In this document: positions 16,407 through 25,186 of the stretch, in pieces
How the letters are laid out: every line of letters begins with the position of its first letter
Numbering within the stretch: position 1 is the stretch's first letter
DNA from: CAYHHI01 sp964356335
GTDB taxonomy: Bacteria > Arandabacterota > Arandabacteria > Arandabacterales > Arandabacteraceae
Assembly: GCA_964356335.1 (NCBI GenBank)
Contig: CAYHHI010000034.1
Location: forward strand, 1-34,780
DNA: 34,780 bases
Direction: 5' to 3'
Translations under genes and position numbers: made by a program
The notes under the pieces: generated by a model
The model's database searches: none
Seen by the model: only the letters and a program-made list of their open reading frames with translations
Told to the model about the DNA's origin: nothing

Positions 16407-17273
16407 TTAGGGAGTCAGATCAAACTCGGCCATAACGGTTTTCATATACGCCAGATAAGCGCTGGCATCTTTGATTCTACTGCCGTAGATCCTGGGACAC
16501 AAATCCAACGCCTGCCCTCTGTCAGTTCGTGATAAGCTGCCGTATATCGGGAGTTGCAGCAGACTCTCGACGACCGTTTTGATATTGAATGACGCCTCTG
16601 ATACATTATGGTGCGTTACGTCGGATGTCTCTGGTAAGTATCCACCAATCACATTCTGACTGAATATCTCAATCTCTCCACCATAGGCGTTCGGGATTCT
16701 GTTGAAATCGATGTTTGAGAACACCTCGTGGTCAAAGGCTTGAAGCCCACATTGAATATCAAAAGGCACAAATTCTCTTAGGTGCTCCTTCAGTCTAATC
16801 ATGCACAATGTGTTGAAATACAGTTCCACGTACATCCTCTCGTCGGCACTGGCGCCCGGTGTCGGCAACGCGACTCTATCTCTGTTCCCAATAACATAAT
16901 GAGCATCTCCACGGGCTAACGGCTCTATGAGCGCAGGAATATCATTCCCATGGAAAGAGAAATCTGAGTCCATTAGAACGTAGATGCCCCGATCACTACG
17001 ATACACATGCTTAAGAAGTCCTACTCCCAATTTGACTCCGCCCCATTTACCTAGCGGTTCATTTGCGTAGAGCATCTTCACATCCGGATTACTACCATAT
17101 CTCTCGCTGAAATGAGATACCGATCTGTTGTCACCTTGCAAGAGCAAGAGGATTCGTGTCTCTGTCTCACTCAGAACGCTCTCGACGGTCTTGGTCAGTA
17201 ACTCCGAATCTGAGGCAAATGATTCTGAACGCATGAGCGCAGGGATAATCACCCACGTACTTGAAGAAGCCAT
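16407..17273 (-). CDS. family-2-like (GT-A fold) glycosyltransferase
   Basis: About 288 residues from the internal ATG at 17273 (MASSSTWVIIPAL), preceded by GGAGGGAG; a GTG or other start at 17306 would add eleven unlikely residues. An N-terminal nucleotide-sugar-binding strand (WVIIPAL) is followed by LLLLQGDN, PLGKWGGVKLG and the metal-binding DSD in YVLMDSDFSFHG. The second half (VPFDIQCGLQAFDHEVF, YGGEIEIF) resembles acceptor-side GT2 sequence. No membrane helix is seen, so it should be cytoplasmic. It lies 42 bases downstream of a Tat/membrane-anchored unknown protein on the same strand, probably in one transcript. Donor and acceptor cannot be told; UDP- or GDP-sugars are usual for the family. 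Confidence 0.8.
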   Translation of the reverse strand: MASSSTWVIIPALMRSESFASDSELLTKTVESVLSETETRILLLLQGDNRSVSHFSERYGSNPDVKMLYANEPLGKWGGVKLGVGLLKHVYRSDRGIYVLMDSDFSFHGNDIPALIEPLARGDAHYVIGNRDRVALPTPGASADERMYVELYFNTLCMIRLKEHLREFVPFDIQCGLQAFDHEVFSNIDFNRIPNAYGGEIEIFSQNVIGGYLPETSDVTHHNVSEASFNIKTVVESLLQLPIYGSLSRTDRGQALDLCPRIYGSRIKDASAYLAYMKTVMAEFDLTP

Positions 17274-17315
17274 ATAGTCTCCCTCCACTCCGGACAAGTG
17301 TACCATGACTGATAG

Positions 17316-18278
17316 TTAAGCGTCTCTGAGTCTCTCAATTATCTGTGCCCTATCCAGGTATTCGTCAAGGGGTAACGCGGCAACGCATTCATATCGGTAA
17401 CCTTCTGACTCCTGTGAACGGTCTGCATGTCTTACGCGCATTCGTATTAGAATCTGAAAGTGCTTCGCGCCCCCCAAGCCACTGCGTATTCTATCCTGGA
17501 TCTCTGCATCATCGACTATGCTCTGCAAAGATCGAGTCGCGATCCCGTGACAACCACCGATAATCAATATCTTTTTGCCCGCCAAGAATGCATTCAGATT
17601 CAATATGTTCGGAATCCTCGTAACCAGCAGGTAATCCGACATTAATTTACGGTCGCGGTCAAGCTCCGGAGGATCAACATACATCTCAGGCGAATTGCTC
17701 TTGATCGACCAATTCGGTACGATATGACGTGTCCGCGCCAACCAGTATGCGGATTCACAGGACCGAACGTCTTCCAGTGCATATTCAAACGGCAACTCGA
17801 TCTTGGGCTTCGTGCTTCGCGATATGCCAATGCAGCCAACCTGATTCCTGACAAGCTCATATTCAAGAGCAGCTCTGCTAGTCCGGGATGATACCGGCCC
17901 TCCTATGCAGATTATATTGCCCTCATCATTAACCCTGCCAACATTGTCCTTGAACTCTATTATGTCACAGCATTTCGGGTCAATGATATTTCTCACTTGT
18001 GTCAAGGCGGCAAGATTATCAGGATGAATGCCACTGACCTTGGGGTGATCATATCCTGCTTCGATTGAGAAATCACTCAACAGCTCACCGAAAATCAAGT
18101 CATGGACTTCTTCTGTGATTTGCCAATGCCGCCACGTGGTGTTTTTCAAGCTGTCTACAATAGAGATGACTGACTTCGAACTCAACGTTGCAATAGCACC
18201 TGCAAGAACCCCTTTGATAAAGGCCCGTCTCTCAATCGTTGCATGAGCCGAATCTCTTCGCTTGTTCTTGATTCTCAA
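17316..18278 (-). CDS. Tat-signal or membrane-anchored unknown protein with two IGG-type motifs
   Basis: 320 residues. The N-terminus has a twin-arginine-like signal (ERRAFIKGVLAGAIATLSS, R17-R18, F20, K22), so it is exported by Tat or anchored by that single helix. Two similar strand-turn motifs follow, NIICIGGPVSSRTSR and KKILIIGGCHGIATRSL, typical of a Rossmann-like open sheet. The rest (PELDRDRKLMSDYLLVTRIPN, and an ending with EYLDRAQIIERL) is unfamiliar. The start is TTG at 18278 with AGGGGG upstream. It is the first gene of a two-gene unit with the glycosyltransferase. If the Rossmann part is cytoplasmic, the helix is an anchor rather than a cleaved signal. No function assigned. Confidence 0.6.
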   Translation of the reverse strand: MRIKNKRRDSAHATIERRAFIKGVLAGAIATLSSKSVISIVDSLKNTTWRHWQITEEVHDLIFGELLSDFSIEAGYDHPKVSGIHPDNLAALTQVRNIIDPKCCDIIEFKDNVGRVNDEGNIICIGGPVSSRTSRAALEYELVRNQVGCIGISRSTKPKIELPFEYALEDVRSCESAYWLARTRHIVPNWSIKSNSPEMYVDPPELDRDRKLMSDYLLVTRIPNILNLNAFLAGKKILIIGGCHGIATRSLQSIVDDAEIQDRIRSGLGGAKHFQILIRMRVRHADRSQESEGYRYECVAALPLDEYLDRAQIIERLRDA

Positions 18279-18569
18279 CTCAGCCCCCTAACTATGGCTT
18301 ATGTTTCTTCAAGGCAAGAGCCTATTCGTCCCCAAACTACAATAGAACCCACGCCTGGCAGCAAACAGATACCTTGCCGTTGATCTTCTGTCAAGAGTCT
18401 GTCAGCAGGCGTACGCATGGTCTACGCAGTTATCTGGCGCGTAGGGTTCCCAGGTCATGGACCCCTGGCTCTGACTTGCCCAGTCTCTCGGTAGGGCTCA
18501 CACATTCGGACCGTACCCAAATACAGCTGGCTGGGTTTTCGGAGGAAGGTCGGAATCTTACTGATACCA

Positions 18570-19298
18570 GGGGGGTTTTGTCCTGACCCCCCGAAACAAG
18601 ACCGGTCCACATGCCAGTTTTCTGTTAGAGTGGGCTGGTGTGGAAAGCGGGCAAGGCAATAACAAGAAGGGTCGGTATAGAGAAGGCGATCCGTATGCTT
18701 CGAAGGGATGGCTGGGGGGTGAATCACAAGCGAGTGGAGCGGATCTGGCGTCGGGAGGGGCTCAAGGTGCCCAAGAAGCAGCCCAGGCGTGGCCGGCTGT
18801 GGCTGGCGGACCGGTTCATGCATCCGGCTACGACCGACTCATAAGGACCATGTATGGAGTTATGATTTTATCCATGATCGGACCCGGGATGGCCGAGGAG
18901 TCAGGATCATGACGGTGATCGATGAGTACACACGGGAGTGTCTGGCGCTGAAGGCGGCAAGGAGTCTCAAGTCGGGCGATGTGCTGGAGATGCTGGACGA
19001 CCTTTTCATACGGCGTGGCGTCCCGGATCACATACGCAGCGACAACGGCAGCGAGTTCACAGCGGAGGTGGTGCGGGCCTGGCTGGAGACGCTGCAGGTC
19101 AAGCCCTTGTATATCGAGCCTGGGAGCCCCTGGGAGAATGGGTATGTCGAGAGCTTCCATGGGAAGCTCAGGGATGAATTGCTGAATGCAGAGCTGTTCG
19201 ATACGCTTTGGGAGGCGCGGGTGCTTCTGGAGCAATGGCGGAGGGAGTACAACGCGGTCAGGCCGCATAGCGCGCTCGGATATCGACCGCCAGCGCGG
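18570..19298 (+). pseudogene. IS3-family OrfB transposase remnant, frameshifted and interrupted by IS21
   Basis: From about 18638 one frame reads EKAIRMLRRDGWGVNHKRVE and GLKVPKKQPRRGRLWLAD. Near 18800-18812 the frame shifts, continuing GSCIRLRPTHKDHVWSYDFI and VIDEYTRECLALK, then the catalytic SDNGSEF, SPWENGYVESFHGK and HSALGYRPPA. Asp, Asp and Glu of the IS3 DDE core are all visible, but OrfA and the start of OrfB are missing. Coding stops at the IS21 left end (19299). A possible OrfB tail (PETWTWPVRWVLTGAL) resumes after 21451. The strings TCCTGACCCCCC near 18581 and GGGGGCAGGTCAG near 21549 could be the element's two ends. Confidence 0.8.
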
Positions 19299-19401
19299 TG
19301 TCATTGCCGGTGTTAATAGTCTGATGATTGCCGGTTTAAGAAGTCCCCTCACCGAGCAGTAGGTGATACCTTCAGGTTTAGGACAAGCCTGGAGGTAGCC
19401 A

Positions 19402-20595
19402 ATGCTCAGCAAGGGGGACTTTATGGAGATTAGAGCACAGGTAGCGCATGGGGTCTACAAGAAGGACGTAGCGAAGATGTTAGGGGTACACCCGCGGACG
19501 GTGCGGCGGGCATTGGCTCGGGGTGGCGCGCCGCCGAGCAAGCGGCCCGGGGCTCGCAAGAGCAAGTTGGATGCCTTCAAGGGTGAGGTCGATCGCCTTC
19601 TTAAGGAAGATGTGTGGAATGCAGCGGTGATCCTGCAGATCCTCCAAGAGCGGGGCTACGCGGGCGGCTATACAATCTTGAGAGATTACATCCAGCCGAA
19701 GCGGCCACTTCGGGCGGGTCTGGCGACGGTGCGTTTCGAGACGCCCCCTGGTTGGCAGCTGCAGAGCGACTGGGGTGAGTTGTGGACGCAGGTGGCGGGC
19801 CAGCGGACCAAGGTGCATTTCATCGTGAATGAGTTGGGCTGGTCGCGGCGGTTTCACTTCTGGTCGACGGACTCGGATGATGCTGAGCATACCTACGAGG
19901 GGCTGGTGCGCAGTTTCGAGTACTTCGGCGGGGTCACCGCCGAGGTCTTGATCGACAACCAGAAGACGGCGGTGATCTTGCACCGGGCAGGCGAGCGGGT
20001 GGTGTACAACGAGCGATTCGTTGACCTCGCCGGCCACTACGGGTTCACACCTCGGGCGTGTAGGCCCCATCGGGCCCGCACCAAGGGCAAGGATGAGCGG
20101 ATGGTGGGCTACATCAAGGGCAATTTCTTCAAGCGCTATCGGTGCTTTGAGAGCCTTGAGCACATGAATGCCCTGGCCGAGAAGTGGCTTCGTGAGGAGG
20201 CCGACCGGCGGCTTCACGGCACGGTAAAGGAGGTGGTAGCGGAGCGCTTCGAGCGTGAGCGCCCACACCTGGGTCCCTTGCCGGCGGTTCGGTTCGATAC
20301 CTCCTACCGTGAGCGGCGGATCGTGGGCTGGGACGCCTATGTCGACGCGAGAGGCAACCGCTACAGCGTGCCGGGACACCTGTGTGGGACAGTGGTGACC
20401 GTAAGAATAAGCCTTGACGGGCTGCTGTCGGTCTATGACGGCGCCGATGAGAAGGTGGCCGAGCACCGGCTGCGGCCCGCCCAAGAGGGATGGTCCACGG
20501 TGCCTGAGCACCACGAAGACCTCTGGCGCGAGACCTTGCGGGTCCAGCGGCGTGATCTCGGGGTCTACGAGGAGGTGGCGCGATGCAACTTGTAA
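19402..20595 (+). CDS. istA: IS21 transposase IstA
   Basis: 397 residues. An N-terminal helix-turn-helix (KKDVAKMLGVHPRTVRRAL) binds the repeated end boxes. A DDE integrase core follows, with Asp in LQSDWGELW, Asp in VLIDNQKTAV and Glu in KGKDERMVGYIKG. A C-terminal domain contains ARGNRYSVPGHLCG. Start ATG at 19402 is preceded by GGAGG. All catalytic residues are present, so it should be active. It overlaps istB by 13 bases, the usual coupled arrangement that keeps the ATPase helper in proportion. Confidence 0.95.
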   Translation: MLSKGDFMEIRAQVAHGVYKKDVAKMLGVHPRTVRRALARGGAPPSKRPGARKSKLDAFKGEVDRLLKEDVWNAAVILQILQERGYAGGYTILRDYIQPKRPLRAGLATVRFETPPGWQLQSDWGELWTQVAGQRTKVHFIVNELGWSRRFHFWSTDSDDAEHTYEGLVRSFEYFGGVTAEVLIDNQKTAVILHRAGERVVYNERFVDLAGHYGFTPRACRPHRARTKGKDERMVGYIKGNFFKRYRCFESLEHMNALAEKWLREEADRRLHGTVKEVVAERFERERPHLGPLPAVRFDTSYRERRIVGWDAYVDARGNRYSVPGHLCGTVVTVRISLDGLLSVYDGADEKVAEHRLRPAQEGWSTVPEHHEDLWRETLRVQRRDLGVYEEVARCNL

Positions 20596-21413
20596 GCCTC
20601 CTTGAGCGCATGAAGATGGAGCACCTCTCGGGCCAACTCGAGGCGGTATGTGAGCAGGCTGCGAAGCGTGATCTGGGCTATAAGGAGTTCCTCGAGGAGG
20701 CGCTTGGGGTGGAGTGGCAGGGCAGGCATCTCAAGGGAGTCGAGGGCCGTCTGGTGCAGGCGCGTCTTCCCTGGGTGAAGAGCTTGGAGCAATTCGATTT
20801 CACATTCCAGCCGTCGATCGACCGGAAGGTGATCAGAGAACTGGCCGGCCTCAGTTTCGTGGAGCGTGCGGAGAATGTGGTGTTCTTGGGGCCTCCCGGA
20901 GTGGGAAAGACCCACCTGGCCGTAGCCTTGGGGGTGAAGGCCCTCGAGGCTGGTCAACGGGTGCTGTTCCTCACCCTGGAGTCACTCCTGTCCCGGCTGG
21001 TGCGAGCCAAGTGGGAGAACCGCCTGGAGCGGCAACTACAGCTGTTGGTCTACCCTAAGGTCTTGATACTCGACGAGATGGGCTACCTGCCCATGAGCCG
21101 GGAGGAAGCCAGCCTCTTCTTCCGACTGCTGTGCAGGAGATACGAGAAGGCCTCCATCATCGTGACCTCCAATAAGAGCTTCGTCGACTGGGGCGAGATC
21201 TTCAATGACCAGGTCCTGGCCACCGCCATCCTGGACAGACTCCTGCATCACTCGACCACGATCAACATCAAGGGCGAGAGCTACCGGCTCAAGGAGAAGC
21301 GCAGAGCCGGGATGCTCAGTCCTGAGCTCCCCAGGGAGGAGGCGAAAGAGGAAAGGGGCTCCGAATCAGGCAGCACTCTGGCTGGCGCAGACGTCAAAAA
21401 GGGGACAAATTAG
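20583..21413 (+). CDS. istB: IS21 helper ATPase IstB
   Basis: 276 residues. This AAA+ (DnaC/DnaA-like) ATPase loads onto target DNA and stimulates IstA. Walker A is LGPPGVGKTH, Walker B is VLILDEMGY, and the sensor region IIVTSNKSF and C-terminal DRLLHHSTTINIKGESYR are typical. The ATG lies within the end of istA, behind GGAGG. The last ~25 residues (EEAKEERGSESGS...) are hydrophilic and variable, as usual, and extend into the inverted repeat. Confidence 0.95.
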   Translation: MQLVSLLERMKMEHLSGQLEAVCEQAAKRDLGYKEFLEEALGVEWQGRHLKGVEGRLVQARLPWVKSLEQFDFTFQPSIDRKVIRELAGLSFVERAENVVFLGPPGVGKTHLAVALGVKALEAGQRVLFLTLESLLSRLVRAKWENRLERQLQLLVYPKVLILDEMGYLPMSREEASLFFRLLCRRYEKASIIVTSNKSFVDWGEIFNDQVLATAILDRLLHHSTTINIKGESYRLKEKRRAGMLSPELPREEAKEERGSESGSTLAGADVKKGTN

Positions 21414-21451
21414 ACCGGCAAAGAGAGGACAAACCAAATCGGCATTGACAC

Positions 21452-22011
21452 CGGAGACGTGGACATGGCCTGTGAGGTGGGTCCTGACCGGGGCACTTCA
21501 CCCTTCTCAGGCTCTTGCGGAACTAGCAGGATGAGTGGTATCACCGTTGGGGGCAGGTCAGAATGTCACTATAGCTCGCACTCAACCGTGTCCCTGCCAT
21601 GGACCGGTTGCCAACTGCAGTCTGACACCAGGTAATAACGATTCTACGCCCACGCAGTCACTAATTCAAGGCTTCAAGGCCTCGCGACGGTTTGTTCCTC
21701 GTCACTCCCATTCGCTGAGCTGCATCAGTTTCTGGGTAGGGCTCAAATGCCCTGTTTACTCAAGCTGCCAGTAGCGTAATAAAAGGGGAATCTCACTTCA
21801 TCTCGTCTTCCGACATTTCACGCGATCTCACTGCGTTCTTGCGACTTGTTCTTCGTCCTCTCGTATCGCTAGAGCGTATGCCCTGTCCGATTGCGTGCCG
21901 ACCATGGGCCGCACGGCGTTTCACGCATCACCCGCCGCACTCCTTGGCGGTCCCGCGCATGCCTCTACTAGATGAACAACCTTTCGGAAGAATCCGTTGC
22001 GCGAATTAGGT
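21452..22011. other. stretch without an intact gene
   Basis: About 560 bases. The first ~80 may be the tail of the interrupted IS3 OrfB (stop at 21532-21534), and around 21549 a candidate IS3 end occurs. Nothing coding, no RNA gene and no clear terminator is seen in the rest. Confidence 0.3.
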
Positions 22012-23343
22012 TCACCCCTGTAGCCCGGCAACAAACCCGGCCACCTTCGCCGCCACTCCGATAACCGCGGGTGCAATGTCCTCGACGGCTTTCGCAGCCT
22101 GCTTGAGTCCTTCAACAGTAATGTTTAGGAACCCCTTGTCCGGCTTGGCTTTGGCGACTTCGGTCGCCACGAGTTCTGCCGTGCGCACGACCCGTTCGCT
22201 GTCGTCCGGCCGTGTCTCCGCAGCAGCCTTTAGCGCTTCACCCAGCTCGGCGACCAACTGGGCGAATTCCCGCTTTTTTTCGTCTGGCATTGCCGGTGCC
22301 TGCTTGACAATCTGTGTTACCCGATCGAGTTGGGATTTGATATTGACTGGCCCCACGACTCCCGAGACTTGGATCTTGTCCTTCGACATATCGATTTCTC
22401 CTACGTTGCCTGCAACTATGTTGATGATATTACCGCGCACTTGGGCGGAGTACACTCCTTTCCCTCCGCCCTCCCGGATCAGTGCAGTGCGATAGCGGAG
22501 AACCTTCTCCCGCTCCTTCAGATCTAGGTAGTCTTCTTCGAATATCTTGATCTCCTTATCCAAAGTGTGACACAGGGCGCTCATATCATCTACCGAGACC
22601 TTTCTCGGTTGATATTCCACGGGGACTTTCGGGTCGAAAGTGTAGCTGGGATTCTGCGTCAGCAGGATGGCGGGCGTTAGCGAGACGCGCGCCGCACCAA
22701 GCAGATAGAACTCCAACGGAGAAAGATTCTCAGTGAACGAAACACAGAGCGTGGATTGTGCAAGCACCTCCTCGTGCGGGTGCTCGTAGGAAAAACAGTC
22801 GTAGCCGCCCGGCAACATGATCGGGATGTATCTCAGCGAGCGGAGGCTGAGTTGAATCTCGTCGCGCTGACTATCGGAAAGGGAAGATGCGCCGATTATC
22901 AAGCAGCTCCTCTGCCCTGAGCCGGGTTGGTAGGTTGGCGGCGGTTCAGTGCCAATGTAGGTCTTCAGCATCTGCAACGCATGCCTGTGATTGCGCACCT
23001 CTCTGAGATAGTGCTTTCGGGAGAAACGTCTCTGCAAGAGGGTGCCCGAGAACAGGCTGTTGGGCAGGACGTCCTCGACGAACACAAGAGCTGGTTTGTG
23101 CGCGCGAACGCACAGAGCGATCTCATACAGAATGTAGTTGGAAGGTTCGGGATCGCGGTAGGGCAGTACTGCGACCATGCCGTCTGTACTTCGAAGATGG
23201 CGCTCCGGCTTCGCGGCGTTGAGCCGGTCTGAAGGCGGGTCAAGGCTGGGCGTCATACCCTCGCTCAGCATGAGTTCTTGAAAGAACTCGTTGATGTCCT
23301 TATCCCCCGGCCGGTAACTGTGGGAGTAGTAGATCAGATGCAT
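22012..23343 (-). CDS. TIR-domain protein with a second alpha/beta domain and a conflict-system-type C-terminus
   Basis: 443 residues. Residues 1-115 resemble a TIR domain: IYYSHSYRPGD, SLDPPSDRLNAAKPERHL, DGMVAVLPYRD, NYILYEIALCVRA (E74 is the candidate catalytic Glu) and ALVFVED. TIR domains in bacteria commonly hydrolyse NAD+ or make cyclic-ADP-ribose signals in anti-phage defence. Residues ~140-255 form a second Rossmann-like domain (RSCLIIGASSLSDSQRDEI ... ILLTQNPSYTF) that could bind a ligand. Then comes a charged helix, a short beta-rich GNIINIVAGNVGEI segment, and a C-terminal helical domain ending FLNITVEGLKQAAKAVEDIA, which I associate with conflict-type effector proteins. It stands alone: no partner within 750 bases either side. 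Ribosome site weak. Confidence 0.75.
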   Translation of the reverse strand: MHLIYYSHSYRPGDKDINEFFQELMLSEGMTPSLDPPSDRLNAAKPERHLRSTDGMVAVLPYRDPEPSNYILYEIALCVRAHKPALVFVEDVLPNSLFSGTLLQRRFSRKHYLREVRNHRHALQMLKTYIGTEPPPTYQPGSGQRSCLIIGASSLSDSQRDEIQLSLRSLRYIPIMLPGGYDCFSYEHPHEEVLAQSTLCVSFTENLSPLEFYLLGAARVSLTPAILLTQNPSYTFDPKVPVEYQPRKVSVDDMSALCHTLDKEIKIFEEDYLDLKEREKVLRYRTALIREGGGKGVYSAQVRGNIINIVAGNVGEIDMSKDKIQVSGVVGPVNIKSQLDRVTQIVKQAPAMPDEKKREFAQLVAELGEALKAAAETRPDDSERVVRTAELVATEVAKAKPDKGFLNITVEGLKQAAKAVEDIAPAVIGVAAKVAGFVAGLQG

Positions 23344-24099
23344 CGCTTCACACTCGCGTTTTGACTGACACTCACCGAATCAGGGCTTAGGCCGACCTGG
23401 CCTAATTGCCTTTGGACCACGATCGTGCTAGATAAGCATCCGCGACTCATCAGACACTGGGTCTGTGCGTCACCAAAGACTCTGAGCTCATGTAGCCTCC
23501 ATTCTATTCTGCGCTTTCTTCCCTTGCAAGCACTTTGGATCATCACTGCAATGCCTGACACACAGTCCCTCGGGCACATTGGTAGCGTACACCAGGAGCC
23601 AGAAGCCCGAGCCAGCAGCAGGAAGATGGTCGTGCGGGATTCCAGATTATCAGCATCGCTGCAAAGGAAGCGTTCACAAGCGGACTAGTATCTTTGAGGG
23701 TCACCTGGTGGTGGAGGCTTAGTGGACATGGCCGATGACACGGGCAATGATCGGGCCCTTCACCCTTCCCAGGATTGTTCTGCTCCCCGTATCCTGATCC
23801 ATTTCGGGTGAGCCGTTTTCGGCGGGTTGAGCCTTCCTGTCACCAGTCCCAGACGCTATCCGCGCATCCAAGTATGAAACACCGCACTTACCATCTCCAG
23901 GTTGTCTAAGAATGCAATGTAGATTGCAGAATGCACCGTCGCATGCGCTACCCCAGGGGTCGCCGGAGGTCATACGTTCATAAATCAATAGGTTAGGCCC
24001 TGATCTTTCGGTGTTCAGTGGCGCGCAGTTTGCTAGTACAGGTTAGCCAATAGAGGCAGGGACACGGGAAAGTGTGCCTGTAACGACAGGATTCGAGAT
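23344..24099. other. stretch without a convincing gene
   Basis: About 755 bases upstream of both the TIR gene and the divergent gene at 24100. A minus-strand ORF of 89 codons (23988 to 23719, ending GRVKGPIIARVIGHVH) is the only sizeable candidate and looks like a possible gene fragment, but no family or ribosome site backs it. Promoters of the two divergent genes must lie here; I cannot place them securely. Confidence 0.3.
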
Positions 24100-24927
24100 A
24101 TGAACTCCTACGATATCCGACTTGAGAACGGAATCGCCGGCATTGGGCAGTTCATCGCTGGCCACCTGAACGACGTGGACAAATGGAAGCGATCGGAATC
24201 TGCTATGGTATCGTGCCTCAAAGATCCGCTGCCTGCGGGGACGATCGTAGACCTACCCTCCACAACAGTCAGAGTCAGGAACGCACATTACCACATTCAT
24301 GGCATCGTCCACGGAGGATGGCTGCTCAACCGACCAGCTGAGCGTGTGAGGAGGTTCGTCCAGGACAGAGCACGGGAATATGCCGGGCCGATCGGTCTCA
24401 GCCTTCTATGTGAAGAGAGATTCTCGAGATACTGGGGCCTCCACCAAGCCGCGGACATCGACGATATCGGTCGGACCCCGTCGGCATCAGATCAGGTGGA
24501 GCAACTGGTGGACGAATGGAGAACCTACCGCGGAGGCATTGCTTCTGCGTCACACGAGTCAAGGCACGGCATATCCCGTATGGTTAGCGCAGCAGCCAAA
24601 CACGCCCTGCGTGATGAGCGTCATATGAGTACTGTCAGGACCATGTACAACGAGCTTCCATATCCCCTCATTCTCGAAGACGAGGTCGCTGGTCTTGCCC
24701 ACTTCTACACCGACTTGCTGAGATCAAAGTACATAGCAGAATACGTGCTTTCCTATACAGCACTTTCCGGGATTTCTAATCTGCACATACTCATGGGACT
24801 GGGTCATGAGCGTGAGGTCCGCTATTTCGTAACACATCCCGAGGCCAGCCTCCAAGAATGCATTGCATCACTTGCAGCCCACGGGAATCTTCAGTCAGAT
24901 CACGAGCAGCGAGGAGATCCTAGCTAG
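24100..24927 (+). CDS. unknown protein with weak TraB/TIKI-like features
   Basis: 275 residues. The order of motifs recalls the TraB/PrgY/GumN metallo-fold: IHGIVHGGWLLNRPAERVRR near residue 68, GPIGLSLLCEERF near 100, then a helical middle and LHILMGLGHEREVRYF near 235 where the family has a GxGH strand-turn. These are similarities seen by eye, not a firm assignment. No signal peptide is evident. It ends tail-to-tail with the membrane gene at 24920, overlapping by eight bases, so the two are transcribed towards each other. Membership of a membrane-related stress or peptide-processing system is only inference. Confidence 0.5.
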   Translation: MNSYDIRLENGIAGIGQFIAGHLNDVDKWKRSESAMVSCLKDPLPAGTIVDLPSTTVRVRNAHYHIHGIVHGGWLLNRPAERVRRFVQDRAREYAGPIGLSLLCEERFSRYWGLHQAADIDDIGRTPSASDQVEQLVDEWRTYRGGIASASHESRHGISRMVSAAAKHALRDERHMSTVRTMYNELPYPLILEDEVAGLAHFYTDLLRSKYIAEYVLSYTALSGISNLHILMGLGHEREVRYFVTHPEASLQECIASLAAHGNLQSDHEQRGDPS

Positions 24928-25183
24928 GAAGCAGGAGTACCCAGACCAAGGCTGCATAGACAACCATACATATGATGAACTGGAAGAACTCTCGCCATGA
25001 GAAGAGGGTGGAGATCATCCTGGTAGTCCCCTGAATACTGGTCTTCTTGCCAACCGACACGCTGAAGCTCTTGAGGTAGCGTACAACTACGAGAACACCG
25101 AGAAAAACTATGCCAGTGAGTTTCAGCACGGTTAGCGAGTGCAGAGCGAGAAACGTGAATAATCCGTCGAAGAAGGAATTCAT
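24920..25183 (-). CDS. small two-helix membrane protein
   Basis: 87 residues with two hydrophobic helices (LTVLKLTGIVFLGVLVVVRYL and FFQFIICMVVYAALVWVLLL) joined by a basic loop with a conserved-looking TRMISTLFSWREF segment. The ATG is three bases past the stop of the larger membrane gene at 25187, so they form an operon and probably one complex. I recognise no family. Confidence 0.6.
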   Translation of the reverse strand: MNSFFDGLFTFLALHSLTVLKLTGIVFLGVLVVVRYLKSFSVSVGKKTSIQGTTRMISTLFSWREFFQFIICMVVYAALVWVLLLPS

Positions 25184-25186
25184 GGG

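Larger units (their letters stand above)
19299..21451 (+). mobile_element. complete IS21-family insertion sequence
   Basis: The ends are inverted repeats of about 50 bases starting TGTCA(T/A)TGCCG. Each end contains repeated TGCCGGT-type boxes, as IS21 elements do for IstA binding, and ends near AGTCCCC / TTGTCCCC. Inside are intact, overlapping istA and istB. It is inserted in the 3' end of an IS3 OrfB gene. A clean target duplication is not evident; at most CGG is shared. Confidence 0.9.

Noticed and set aside
19480..20514. 344-residue minus-strand frame opposite istA
   Set aside because: istA is unmistakable; the antisense frame is a shadow of GC-rich codons.
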